Positions 44,155 through 53,775 are shown, numbered from the stretch's first letter. The stretch is 64,000 bases of DNA from Microbacterium sp. LWH3-1.2 (GCF_040675855.1 NZ_JBEGIK010000001.1:1116001-1180000); one strand, 5' to 3'. A program made the numbers and translations. Notes: a model not told the origin generated them from the sequence alone.

Positions 44155-47100
44155 GTGGTCTCACGTAACTGGGTGGGTGTTGTTGCATCCTTGGCACTCG
44201 TCGTCGGTCTCGTGGCCGTCACACCGTCCGAGCGAGCCTCGGCACTCTCGCCAGGCGTCGGCTTCACCGCCGATGAACTACCCACGTGGCAGACCAACGG
44301 GACGGTATACGCGCTCGCGCAATCGGCCGGCAAGGTCGTGGCCGGTGGGACGTTCAGCGAGCTGCGCCCGCCCGAAGGGGGAGCGGGCTCGTCTATCGCC
44401 ACGAACGGTCTTGCGATCCTCGACGCCGAGACCGGAAACCCCGACAGCTGCCAGCTCAGTCTGTCTCTGGTGGGCGGCACCCCGGCGATCTATGCAGCCG
44501 TCACCGCGCCTGACGGCAACAGCGTCTACATCGGTGGCAACTTCTCCAACGTCGGAGGGGTGTCGACCGGCCGCATCGCCCAGATCGATGTGCGCACGTG
44601 CACGGTGACCAGCCTGCGTCTGCCCAGCATCTCGTCGATCGTGCACACGATCGCGGTGAAGGGGACGACGATGTACTTCGGCGGGATGTTCCTCACCGTG
44701 GGCGGCGAGTCGCGCCAGCGCTTCGCCGCTGTCGACGTGACGACCGGCGCGCTGCTTCCCTGGACGGCGAACGTCGACGACATCGGACGCGGCATCGGCG
44801 TCTCGCCGGACGGCACGAAGGTCGCGGTCGGCGGGGACTTCTTCAACGTCAACGGTGCGTACTCGCACTCGATCGCCGTCGTCGACGCCGTCACGGGTGC
44901 GAATATCCGCACCTACCCGTCCGGGTTCATCGCGAACACATCGGTGACCAAGCACATCTTCAGCGGAGACGACGGCAAGTTCTACATCTCCAACGAGGGC
45001 ACCGGCGGCGGGGTCTTCGACGGGCGTGCGGCGTTCTCGTGGGCCACGGGCGACCAGCTGTGGCGCGACACCTGTCTCGGTGCCACCCAGATGACGCTGC
45101 AGGACCAGACGAGCCTCTACTCGGTGAGCCACGGCCACAACTGCGACGAGATGCACTTCCAGCAGGACGGCATGCGCCACTACTTCCTTGCGCAGAGCAC
45201 CGTCGACGGATCGCATTTCGCCTGGGACCCCAAGTCCAACGACGGGATCGGTGAGGGGATCGGGCCACGCGCCCTGGTCATCGCGACCGGCAAGTCCACC
45301 GGGCAGCGGTACATGTGGAGCGGCGGTGACTTCACGACGATCAACGGCGCGGCACAAGACCACCTCACGCGCTTCGGGACCACCGACACCGGCAACCCGC
45401 CGGCTCCGGCCGTGGCTGCGGTGGCCCAGAGCAGCGGCTCCATCGAAGTCCGGATCCGCACCTCGGTCGACGACGACGACTCCCCGCTGACCTATCAGGT
45501 GTTCCGCAACAACTCGTCCACCCCCATCTGGAGCGGTGCGTCCTCGTCGGTGTGGTGGAACCGCCCGCAGGTGACGTTCGTCGACACCGACGTGGTCGCG
45601 GGGCAGACGTACACCTACCGCGTCCGGGCGACCGACGGCACGAACACCTCTGTTCTCTCCCAGGTCGCGACGGCGACGGCGGTCGCGTCGGTCGCCGATT
45701 ACGCAGCATCCGTCCGCGCGAGCGCGCCGGCCATCTTCTGGCGTGGGGATGCTGCGGCCTCGTGGCTGCAGGATGCCTCCGCCTCCGCCACGAACACCGG
45801 CCGACAAGCCGGCGTCCTCGAGAACGGCACCGCCGGCTCGACCGACACACCGGAACCGAATGACCCCAGCGGTTCGCTCGTCTTCGACGGTGCCGACGAC
45901 TACGTCTGGCATCAGGGTCTGGCTCCGGCGCCGACGACCTACAGCGTCGAGACGTGGATCAAGACGACGACCACCCGCGGAGGGAAGATCGTCGGATTCG
46001 GAAGCGGGCGCCCGCGCACGGACACCGGAGCCACGGTCCTCAGTGGGAGCTACGACCGTCACCTCTACATGACCAATACGGGTCGTGTGCTCTTCGGCGC
46101 GTACACCGGCTCGACCGTCACGCTGACCTCGCCCGGCGCTCTGAACGACGGATCGTGGCACCACATCGTCGGCACGCAGGGCGCCGGCGGCATGGCGCTC
46201 TACATCGACGGGGTCCGCGTCGCTCAGAACACGAACTCCGTCGCTCAGGCGTACTGGGGCGTGTGGCACGTCGGCGGTGACAACCTCTCCGGATGGCCGA
46301 ACCGCCCGACGAGCAACTTCTTCGCGGGCTCGATCGACGAGACGGCCGTCTACGCGACCGCGCTCACCGCGGGCGCGGTGGCCGACCACTATCAGGCGGC
46401 CGGTCGGGACCTGGGCCTCAACCAGGCACCCGCCGATGCGTACGGAACACGCGTCTTCGCTGCCGACCCGACGCTGTACTGGCGTCTCGGCGAGGCGTCG
46501 AGCAACACCGCCGCCGACGCCGCACGCTTCGGCACCTACCCCGGCACGTATCGGACAGGCGTCACGAAGGGTCAGCCGGGCATCATCCCCGGCAACACCG
46601 CGGTGACGACCCCCGGCACTCTCCTCGGCACGGTCGCGACCCAGGCCTCGCTCGCTCCCTCGGCGGCGTTCACCGGCGAGATCTGGTTCAACACGACGAC
46701 CCCCGGCGGCAAGCTGTTCGGATTCGAGAACGTGCAGACCGGCAACGGCACGAGCTACGACAAGCACCTGTACATGACGTCGAACGGCAATCTCGTCTTC
46801 GGCTCGAGGGTCGGCTCGAGCAACGTCGTCGTGACCAGCCCGCTGGGCTACGCCGACGGCAACTGGCACCAGGCGGTCGGGGTCCTGGATTCCTCGGGTC
46901 GCAAGCTCTACGTCGACGGCGCGCTGGTGGCTCAGAGCACCGTCACCGGGGCCGAGACCAGCAACGGATACTGGCGGATCGGCGGAGGCAACCTCACCAG
47001 CTGGCCGTCGGCGCCGTTGAACTCCTATTTCCGGGGGACGCTCGATGAGTTCTCGCTCTACGGCGGTGGGTTGAGCGCCACCGAGATCGCGCGGCACTAT

Positions 47101-50100
47101 GCCCTCGGGGTGCAGGATGTCGCCCCGCCGAGCGTGCCGTCCGGCCTCGCCGCGACGCACGGCTCCGGTGGGGTGGACGTCTCGTGGACGGCGTCGACCG
47201 ACAACACCCGCGTGCTCGAGTACCGGGTCTTCCGGGGTACGACGGTCGATTTCGCCGCTGACGCGGACTCGTTCCTCGCGACCACCGCCACGACCTCGTA
47301 CCACGAGGGATCGCCCGCACTCGGCACGTACTACTACCGGGTGACCGCGGTCGACGGGGCAGACAACGAGAGCGCACCCTCGTCTGCCAGGCAGCTCGAT
47401 GTGACCGACATCGATGCGCCGACCGCGCCCGCCAGCGCGGCCGCGACGCAGACCGGGGCGGACGGCGTGAGCGTCACGTGGGCGCCCTCGGCCGACAACG
47501 TCGATGTGACGGAGTATGCGGTCTACCGAGGCACCACCTCGGGCTTCGCCATCGTCGACGGAACGCTCGTGGGGACGGTCGCCGGCACGTCGTTCAGCGA
47601 GAGCGGACTCTCGGCCGGAGCGAAGTACTACCGCGTCGTGGCACGAGACGCGGCCGGCAACGCCAGTGGGCCCTCCAACACCGCAGCGGTGACCATCGTC
47701 CCACCGGATGTGACCGCCCCGAGCACGCCGGGCAACCTCACGGCGACGCTGTCCAGCGGAACCGATGTGACGCTGTCGTGGGATGCCTCGACCGACGATC
47801 GCGGCGTCACCTCCTACGTCCTGTACCGGAGCCTGAGCGCAGGCTTCACACCGGGTGCGGGCAACCGCATCGCGGAAGTCACGACGCCGGGTCATGTCGA
47901 CACCGGTCGCGCCGCCGGCACGTGGTACTACAAGGTGACGGCGCAGGATGCCGCGGGCAACATCAGCGCCGCAGCATCCGCATCGGTGACCGTCGAGCCG
48001 CCGTCGCAGGCGGTCGAGGTCACGCTGACGCCCACTGAGGATGCGATGGTGGCGCAGTCCGCGCCCACCACGCTGTACGGCTCGTCCAACCAGCTGTCGG
48101 CGCGTGGCACGAGCGGCACGATCGAGTCGTTCATCCGGCTGGAGCTGCCGGCGGCACCCGCGGGGACCGTGCTGACGAGCGCGGTGCTGTCGGTCCGCAC
48201 GTCGAACGACAGCACCGCCGCCACGACGGACTCGCCTCAGTTCCGGCTCGTCACGGGCGCGTGGAGCGAGGACGCCGTCAATTGGAACAACCGCCCGACC
48301 ACGACCGCGAGCGGCGTGCTCGGCACACTCAACGGCGCGACGGCCCTCAACACGCCGTACACCGTTGCTCTGGGCGCGGACGGACTGTCCTCGTTCCTCG
48401 GGCAGACGGTGACCCTGCGCATGTCGGGAACCAACAGCGACAACGTGCGAGTGTGGTCCGCGGAGGCGTCGTCGGCCTCCTACCGCCCATCCCTGCGGCT
48501 GACGTTCACGCCCGTCTCCGGTCCTGACACGCAGGCGCCGACCGTGCCGACCGGGCTCGCGACCTCGGTCGCCAACAATGCGGACGTGACCGTGACCTGG
48601 TCGCCTTCGACGGACAATGTGGGCGTCACCGGCTACAGCGTCCATCGAGGGACGACGGCGGGCTTCACCGCCGACGCCGCCTCGAAGATCGCCGACGTGA
48701 CGGCGCCGACATACAGGGACAACGGGCGCCCACAGGGGATCTGGTACTACAAAGTGACGGCCAGGGACGCCGAGAACAACGTGAGCGCCGCCTCTGCAAG
48801 CACCTACGCGACCATCCTCGCGAACGGCGGCACGCCGGTCGAGATCACCGTGCCGATCACCGACGACGCGATGGTCGCGCAGTCCTCTCCCGCGACGCTC
48901 TACGGTACGTCGAACCAGTTGTCGTCCCGCGGGACCGGCGGAACGATCGAGTCGTTCCTCGCTGTTCCGCTGCCGGCAGCGCCCGCCGGCACCGCGCTGA
49001 CCGGCGCGGTCCTCTCGGTGCGCACGTCGACAGACACCACCGCCGCGTCCGCGGACGCCCATGACTTCCGACTGATGTCCGGAGCCTGGACCGAGGCCGC
49101 GGTGAACTGGAACAACCGCCCGCAGACGACGGTCTCCGGCGTGCTCGGCAGTCTGACGGGTGCAGCGGCGCTCAACACGCCGTACACCGTCGCGCTGAGC
49201 CCCGAGCCGTTCGCGTCGGCCCTGGGGCAGACGGTCACGCTGCGGATGTCGAGCGCGGGCGGCGACAACGTCCGGCTGTGGTCCGCGGAAGCGACGTCGT
49301 CGACGTACCGGCCGTCCGTCAAGCTCACGTTCACCCCCGTGGCCGGCCCCGACACGGAGCCGCCGTCGGTGCCGACGGATCTCTCGGCATCCGTCGTCAA
49401 CAATGCCGACGTCAACCTCACGTGGTCCGCATCCACCGACAACACCGGAGTGACCGGGTACACGGTCTATCGCGGCGCCGCGGGGGACTTCACCGCGGAC
49501 GCATCGTCCCGGCTCGCCGACGTCACCACGACGTCCTATGCCGACAACGGGCGGCCGACGGGCACGTGGCATTACAAGGTGACCGCTCGGGATGCTGCGG
49601 GCAATGTCAGCGCGGCATCGACCGCGGCCACGGCAACCATCACACCGCCGGCGGTGCCGCCCGTCGTGCAGACGGTGGCCACCACCGCCGACACGATGGT
49701 GGCCGCCAGCAACGCTGCCGGGCTGTACGGCACGACCAACCAGCTGTCGTCGCGGTTCAACACGGCGATCGAGTCGTTCATGTCGTTCGCACTGCCGGCG
49801 GCGCCGGCCGGCATGCAGCTGACGGCCGTCTCGCTCGCGGTACGCACGTCGACAGACGCCACTGCCGCATCTGCCGACACCCATGTCTTCCACCTGATGT
49901 CGGGCACGTGGGACGAGTCGACGATGACGTGGAACAACAGGATCACGCAGACGGCGTCCGGTGCCATCGGCCAGCTGTCCGGTGCCGCCGCTGTCAACAC
50001 CGCCTACACGGCGACCCTCAGCGCGGCGGACCTCGCCGGGCGGGCGGGTCAGACGGTGACGGTGCGCATGTCGAGCGTGGCCGGGACGGACAACGTCCGG

Positions 50101-50172
50101 ATCTGGTCCCGGGAGGCGACCACCGCTGCGTACCGCCCCACCCTGACACTCACCTATACAGCGGTGCCGTAA
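44155..50172 (+). CDS. Giant secreted protein: DUF5122-like propeller, Fn3, two LamG, Fn3 and three DNRLRE domains
   Basis: 2005 aa. The signal peptide (about residues 1-31) ends near SERASA. Order: DUF5122/delta-60-like propeller (about 32-425; VAVGGDFFNVNGAYSHSIAVV), Fn3-like (about 430-510), LamG 1 (about 515-755), LamG 2 (about 760-985), Fn3 x3 (about 988-1280), DNRLRE 1 (about 1285-1455), Fn3 (about 1458-1550), DNRLRE 2 (about 1562-1730), Fn3 (about 1733-1825), DNRLRE 3 (about 1838-2003). DNRLRE units share the framework AMVAQS...TLYG.SNQLS, WNNRP and LNTPYTV. The protein ends without an anchor. It matches the 38335 gene in order and in a conserved HxHxC loop (SHGHNCDE), so it arose by duplication and module gain. 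Probable cell-surface adhesive or matrix protein. Confidence 0.86.
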   Translation: MVSRNWVGVVASLALVVGLVAVTPSERASALSPGVGFTADELPTWQTNGTVYALAQSAGKVVAGGTFSELRPPEGGAGSSIATNGLAILDAETGNPDSCQLSLSLVGGTPAIYAAVTAPDGNSVYIGGNFSNVGGVSTGRIAQIDVRTCTVTSLRLPSISSIVHTIAVKGTTMYFGGMFLTVGGESRQRFAAVDVTTGALLPWTANVDDIGRGIGVSPDGTKVAVGGDFFNVNGAYSHSIAVVDAVTGANIRTYPSGFIANTSVTKHIFSGDDGKFYISNEGTGGGVFDGRAAFSWATGDQLWRDTCLGATQMTLQDQTSLYSVSHGHNCDEMHFQQDGMRHYFLAQSTVDGSHFAWDPKSNDGIGEGIGPRALVIATGKSTGQRYMWSGGDFTTINGAAQDHLTRFGTTDTGNPPAPAVAAVAQSSGSIEVRIRTSVDDDDSPLTYQVFRNNSSTPIWSGASSSVWWNRPQVTFVDTDVVAGQTYTYRVRATDGTNTSVLSQVATATAVASVADYAASVRASAPAIFWRGDAAASWLQDASASATNTGRQAGVLENGTAGSTDTPEPNDPSGSLVFDGADDYVWHQGLAPAPTTYSVETWIKTTTTRGGKIVGFGSGRPRTDTGATVLSGSYDRHLYMTNTGRVLFGAYTGSTVTLTSPGALNDGSWHHIVGTQGAGGMALYIDGVRVAQNTNSVAQAYWGVWHVGGDNLSGWPNRPTSNFFAGSIDETAVYATALTAGAVADHYQAAGRDLGLNQAPADAYGTRVFAADPTLYWRLGEASSNTAADAARFGTYPGTYRTGVTKGQPGIIPGNTAVTTPGTLLGTVATQASLAPSAAFTGEIWFNTTTPGGKLFGFENVQTGNGTSYDKHLYMTSNGNLVFGSRVGSSNVVVTSPLGYADGNWHQAVGVLDSSGRKLYVDGALVAQSTVTGAETSNGYWRIGGGNLTSWPSAPLNSYFRGTLDEFSLYGGGLSATEIARHYALGVQDVAPPSVPSGLAATHGSGGVDVSWTASTDNTRVLEYRVFRGTTVDFAADADSFLATTATTSYHEGSPALGTYYYRVTAVDGADNESAPSSARQLDVTDIDAPTAPASAAATQTGADGVSVTWAPSADNVDVTEYAVYRGTTSGFAIVDGTLVGTVAGTSFSESGLSAGAKYYRVVARDAAGNASGPSNTAAVTIVPPDVTAPSTPGNLTATLSSGTDVTLSWDASTDDRGVTSYVLYRSLSAGFTPGAGNRIAEVTTPGHVDTGRAAGTWYYKVTAQDAAGNISAAASASVTVEPPSQAVEVTLTPTEDAMVAQSAPTTLYGSSNQLSARGTSGTIESFIRLELPAAPAGTVLTSAVLSVRTSNDSTAATTDSPQFRLVTGAWSEDAVNWNNRPTTTASGVLGTLNGATALNTPYTVALGADGLSSFLGQTVTLRMSGTNSDNVRVWSAEASSASYRPSLRLTFTPVSGPDTQAPTVPTGLATSVANNADVTVTWSPSTDNVGVTGYSVHRGTTAGFTADAASKIADVTAPTYRDNGRPQGIWYYKVTARDAENNVSAASASTYATILANGGTPVEITVPITDDAMVAQSSPATLYGTSNQLSSRGTGGTIESFLAVPLPAAPAGTALTGAVLSVRTSTDTTAASADAHDFRLMSGAWTEAAVNWNNRPQTTVSGVLGSLTGAAALNTPYTVALSPEPFASALGQTVTLRMSSAGGDNVRLWSAEATSSTYRPSVKLTFTPVAGPDTEPPSVPTDLSASVVNNADVNLTWSASTDNTGVTGYTVYRGAAGDFTADASSRLADVTTTSYADNGRPTGTWHYKVTARDAAGNVSAASTAATATITPPAVPPVVQTVATTADTMVAASNAAGLYGTTNQLSSRFNTAIESFMSFALPAAPAGMQLTAVSLAVRTSTDATAASADTHVFHLMSGTWDESTMTWNNRITQTASGAIGQLSGAAAVNTAYTATLSAADLAGRAGQTVTVRMSSVAGTDNVRIWSREATTAAYRPTLTLTYTAVP

Positions 50173-50223
50173 GTCCGCAGATCGCGGGGTCCGAGGCGCC
50201 TGCTCGCTGAAGGGCTCGGCGGG

Positions 50224-50239
50224 CGTTCCACGAGGAACG
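50224..50239 (+). promoter_or_regulatory. Hairpin before the glycerophosphodiesterase gene
   Basis: CGTTCC-ACGA-GGAACG is a perfect 6-bp stem just ahead of the GGGAGAGAGG ribosome site for the ATG at 50251. It could modulate translation or attenuate read-through from the giant gene 78 bases upstream. Confidence 0.4.
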
Positions 50240-50250
50240 GGAGAGAGGCC

Positions 50251-51741
50251 ATGACACCGTCTCCGATCTCGCGGCGCGGGTTTCTGATCGTAGGACTGTC
50301 GACCGCGCTGCTGGCGGGCTGCACGGCTGTGCCTGGCCCGCGGCCCGCTCCGAACGCGGCGCCTCCGAGCCCCTCGCCGTCTCTCTCGCCCACGCCCACC
50401 CCCTCGCGCCCACCGGCACCATCCTCGGTATCCGAGCTGCTCGCTCGGACGAGGTTCTACGTGGGGCACCGCGGGAGTGGCGACAACTGGCCGGAGCACA
50501 CCCTCGCCGCCTACCGGAACGCGAAAGCTGCCGGTGCGGACGCGATCGAGATCTCGGTCTGCGCGACCTCGGACGGCGTCCTCGTCTGCCATCACGACCT
50601 GTCCGCCCAGCGGGTGCTCGGTGTGGACAGGAAGATCGGCGACATGACGTGGAGGGAGGTGAGTGCCCTCGACGTGGACGCACGGAGCTGGCTCGGCGTC
50701 AACACCCCGCTGGAGCCGGTGACGAGGCTCGAGGACGCGCTCCGGGAACTCGGCCCGGAGGTGCTCATCTTCATCGAGGACAAGCAGGGGACCAACACCA
50801 TGCCGATCCTCGACATCCTGGACGCTCAGGCCCGTCCCACGGAGCGCTTCGTGTGGAAGCAATGGGCGCCGGCCGCACAGGTGCGCGCTGCCAAGGAGAG
50901 GGGCTACCGTACCTGGGGCTACTTCGACGAGGAACAGCTCGATCGCCTGGACGAGTTCGCGGCGACGTTCGACATCCTCGGAGTGCCCACGGGGGCGTCC
51001 GACGAGCTGATCCTGCAGGTTGTCCGTACGGGCCTTCCGGTGATGTGCTGGGAAGTGCGGTTCCATGATCAGGTGGAGCGGCTCGCCGGACTCGGCGTCA
51101 CGGGGATGATGTGCTCCAACGTCCCCTACCTCCTCGGCGGTCGGCCCGCGGATCGCGACGCCTTCGCCACCGGGAGGCGAGCAGCCGGCGACCTGCCCTC
51201 GGCGATCGACACCCTGGGCTGGTCGTCTCAGCCCGCGTTCGTCCCGTCGAGAGAATCCCTGCGCATTCAGAGCGCTCGTGCGACCAGCTACCTGATGGGT
51301 TCGCTCGCCGCCGCCGGGACAGGGCTCCGCCGACTGGAGGCGACCATCGCCTGGCCGGATGCCATCCCGCCGGAGGGGTCCGCCGGCGTGGTGTTCGCCT
51401 TGAGCGGCGACGCGCCGGGAGGGCAGGGCGAGCGTGGAGATGCCACCGGCTGTCAGCTGACGCTCGACGTCGACGGGACGATCGAGATCGCTCCGTACGA
51501 GCGGGGTGTGACCGGGTCCCCGGTGTCCGCCGGCAAGGTGGATGCGCCGACCGCAGGCTCTGCGGTGCGTATCCGGATCGACCTCGACGACGACCGCGTG
51601 CACGTCACGGTGGGTGACCGCACCGCGCTCGAGGCGGTCCTCACGGGCACGACTCTCCGCGGCGCCTGGGTGCGCCTGTTCAAGGATTACAAGACGGACC
51701 AGGCGGTCGAATTCTCGGGACTCCGTGTCGTCTCGGGGTGA
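50251..51741 (+). CDS. Glycerophosphodiester phosphodiesterase-like lipoprotein
   Basis: 496 aa. The N-terminus SRRGFLIVGLSTALLAGC combines a twin-arginine-like start with a lipobox, so it is a membrane-anchored lipoprotein. A Pro/Ser linker leads to a GDPD TIM-barrel (about residues 65-310): GHRGSGDNWPEHTLAAYRNA, GADAIEISV, DGVLVCHHD and LIFIEDKQG. The usual IExDV reads IEISV, a change next to a metal-binding residue. About 170 C-terminal residues form a second, beta-rich domain, perhaps carbohydrate-binding. It could cleave glycerol-phosphate groups from surface polymers. Confidence 0.86.
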   Translation: MTPSPISRRGFLIVGLSTALLAGCTAVPGPRPAPNAAPPSPSPSLSPTPTPSRPPAPSSVSELLARTRFYVGHRGSGDNWPEHTLAAYRNAKAAGADAIEISVCATSDGVLVCHHDLSAQRVLGVDRKIGDMTWREVSALDVDARSWLGVNTPLEPVTRLEDALRELGPEVLIFIEDKQGTNTMPILDILDAQARPTERFVWKQWAPAAQVRAAKERGYRTWGYFDEEQLDRLDEFAATFDILGVPTGASDELILQVVRTGLPVMCWEVRFHDQVERLAGLGVTGMMCSNVPYLLGGRPADRDAFATGRRAAGDLPSAIDTLGWSSQPAFVPSRESLRIQSARATSYLMGSLAAAGTGLRRLEATIAWPDAIPPEGSAGVVFALSGDAPGGQGERGDATGCQLTLDVDGTIEIAPYERGVTGSPVSAGKVDAPTAGSAVRIRIDLDDDRVHVTVGDRTALEAVLTGTTLRGAWVRLFKDYKTDQAVEFSGLRVVSG

Positions 51742-51863
51742 CCGCACCTCAGCAGATGAGCTACCCGGAATGGTGCGGGAGAAGTATTCCTCTGCGGGAA
51801 TGTGACGTGCTCCACGCCACCCCAGGGACCCGCGGCCACGCCCGCTTGGGGGAACGGGCTGTC

Positions 51864-51912
51864 GTCACACGCGATCGCCGGTTTGCACACGGCGGGTATG
51901 GCGGCGTGTGAC
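51864..51912. repeat. Nested inverted repeat
   Basis: GTCACACGC and GCGTGTGAC (9 bp, perfect) flank an inner CGCCG/CGGCG pair. It lies between the convergent glycerophosphodiesterase and sugar transferase genes and may contribute to two-way termination. Confidence 0.45.
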
Positions 51913-51931
51913 CGCGGATCCGGTCGTTGGC

Positions 51932-51957
51932 GGCCGGCGACGCCGTTGTCGCCGGCC
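51932..51957 (-). terminator. Strong hairpin 3' of the sugar transferase gene
   Basis: GGCCGGCGAC-GCCGTT-GTCGCCGGCC is a perfect 10-bp stem starting 18 bases past the sugar transferase stop. No T-run follows, which is common for actinobacterial terminators. Confidence 0.6.
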
Positions 51958-51975
51958 AAGTCGTCCGCGGGAGCA

Positions 51976-53550
51976 TCAGTAGGCCCCCTTCGGCGCGATC
52001 ATCACGTGCGCGGTGCGCCACATGATCATGAGGTCGGTCGCGATGGACCAGTTCTCGACGTAGCGCAGGTCGAGCCGCACGCTGTCGTCCCACGACAGAT
52101 CGCTGCGCCCGCTGATCTGCCAGAGTCCGGTGATTCCGGGCTTGATGTACAGGCGGCGGTACACGGTGCCGTCGTAAGACGTCACTTCGGAAGGCAGCGG
52201 CGGACGGGGTCCGACGATGCTCATGTCGCCGCGCAGCACGTTCACGAACTGCGGCAGCTCGTCGATGGAGAACCTTCGCAGCACGGCCCCCACCCGCGTC
52301 ACGCGAGGGTCGTCCTTCACCTTGAACAGCGGCCCCGCGCCCTCGTCGTGGGGGACCAGCTCGGCGCGCCGTATCTCCGCGTCGGCGACCATCGTCCGGA
52401 ACTTCAGCATCCAGAACTGCCGGCCGTCACGGCCCACTCGCAGCTGGTGGAACAGCACCGGCCCACGCGAATCGAGTTTGATGGCGATCGCCACGAAGGG
52501 TGCGATGAGCGCGATCAGCACGAGGGCGAGCAGCGACAGCACGACGTCCATCCCCCGCTTGATGGCGTGGATGCCCCCCTCGAACTCTGGGATCTTGACC
52601 TGCACGAGGGGCAGTCCGTCGAGCGGTCGAAGTGACAGGCGCGGCCCTGCCACGTCGGTGAGCCTGTTGCACAGCACGAGTTCCGCCGCACTGCCCTCCA
52701 GCTCCCACCCCAGTCGCCGTACGAAGTCGCGGTCGTTCTCAGGCGTGCTGGCGACGACGATGGCGTCGGCGCCGGCCTCACGTCCATACCTCGCGGTGAG
52801 GCGGATCGAGCCGATCACCGGGTAGTGGTGATCCTCGATGTCGATGGGTTCGAACACCCCGTCCGTCGTCGTCGCGCCGATCACCATGTACGCGTGGTGC
52901 GGGTCGTGCATGAGCTTGTCGATGACGTACTCCACCTCGTCGCGGTCGCCGGCGACGATGACCCGGGAGACGCATTCGCCCCTCTCGCGCTCGTGTATCA
53001 GCCACTTGCGCCACAGTCGGCGGGTGAGCACGAGCGCGACCAGCCCGCACGGGAGCGCGATGATGAGCTGCGCGCGCAACCCGGGCAGCTGAGCCAGGAT
53101 GAAAACGGTCGAGAGGATGCCGAAGGCGAATCCCGTCGCATGCCCGAGGCGCATGTACTCGGCGGCTCCCGCGCCGAGCACCGACGCCTCGCGCGTACGG
53201 GCGAGCCACAGCAGCGCCATCCAGGCGCAGACGACGAAGACCCCGATGCGTGCCGGCTGGGCGAGGGCGGCGAGGGAGGGGGTGACCCCCGTCTCGAAGA
53301 CCATCGCGGCGATGGCCGCCGCGGTGACGCAGGCCGCATCGGTCGCGACCAACCGCCGCCGGTAGCGCCGCTCCCAGAGGTGGCGGCGCTCCAGCGACGG
53401 CTGTACGCGAGGGGCGATCGCGTCGGGAAGCACGTCGAAGATCGGGCGCGTCAGGGGTGGACGTCGGAGGAGCGTTCGGGTCACTCCTCCGGCGCCCGTG
53501 GGCGCCGCGTCGATCGCGGTCGGCTTCAGACCGCGGTCCACCGCGCGCAC
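51976..53550 (-). CDS. Initiating polyprenyl glycosylphosphotransferase
   Basis: 524 aa. Four or five N-terminal membrane helices, a Rossmann-like CoA_binding_3 region (about residues 190-310, VIVAGDRDEVEYVIDKLM), and the C-terminal bacterial sugar transferase domain (about 325-524). That domain has KRGMDVVLSLLAL, LKFRTM, RFSIDELPQFVNVLRGDMSIVGPRPP and PGITGLWQISGRSDLSW. It moves a sugar-phosphate from UDP-sugar to undecaprenyl phosphate, the first step of repeat-unit assembly. The GTG at 53550 is the most upstream start. Confidence 0.95.
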   Translation of the reverse strand: MRAVDRGLKPTAIDAAPTGAGGVTRTLLRRPPLTRPIFDVLPDAIAPRVQPSLERRHLWERRYRRRLVATDAACVTAAAIAAMVFETGVTPSLAALAQPARIGVFVVCAWMALLWLARTREASVLGAGAAEYMRLGHATGFAFGILSTVFILAQLPGLRAQLIIALPCGLVALVLTRRLWRKWLIHERERGECVSRVIVAGDRDEVEYVIDKLMHDPHHAYMVIGATTTDGVFEPIDIEDHHYPVIGSIRLTARYGREAGADAIVVASTPENDRDFVRRLGWELEGSAAELVLCNRLTDVAGPRLSLRPLDGLPLVQVKIPEFEGGIHAIKRGMDVVLSLLALVLIALIAPFVAIAIKLDSRGPVLFHQLRVGRDGRQFWMLKFRTMVADAEIRRAELVPHDEGAGPLFKVKDDPRVTRVGAVLRRFSIDELPQFVNVLRGDMSIVGPRPPLPSEVTSYDGTVYRRLYIKPGITGLWQISGRSDLSWDDSVRLDLRYVENWSIATDLMIMWRTAHVMIAPKGAY

Positions 53551-53747
53551 GACGACGCGTCCTTAGCAGACATGTGCTTCCCCAGTCGGACGGCGCGACG
53601 GCAACGTCGAACTGACCAACCCCAGTGCGCAGACCCGGCCGGGTTGTCGGGTCGAAAGGGAACGTTGGTTTCGGGTACCGCGCCCCCCTGCGCGTTGTAA
53701 ATGTACTGCTGTGGGGGCCCGATCGGAAGAGGCTTCTCACGAAAAAC

Positions 53748-53775
53748 TTGACAGCGGTTAATTCGACCCTGTAAT
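53748..53775 (+). promoter_or_regulatory. Near-consensus promoter facing into the deacetylase 3' end
   Basis: TTGACA (53748-53753), 16 bases, TGTAAT (53770-53775). This is the best sigma-70-like match noticed in the window, but it points rightwards into the antisense strand of the deacetylase gene. The remaining gap (53551-53798) also holds GGTTTCGGGTAC and the unlocated promoter of the sugar transferase. Confidence 0.5.

Noticed and set aside
44278..51747. A 2489-codon open frame on the - strand opposite the giant protein and glycerophosphodiesterase genes
   Set aside because: It is a by-product of high GC and regular codon use in the + strand genes. The translation is Arg/Gly/Asp-rich with no domain pattern, signal or ribosome site.
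51802..51960. Short + strand reading frame starting after the glycerophosphodiesterase gene
   Set aside because: It continues through the antisense strand of the sugar transferase and covers the nested hairpins; no ribosome site or recognisable protein.
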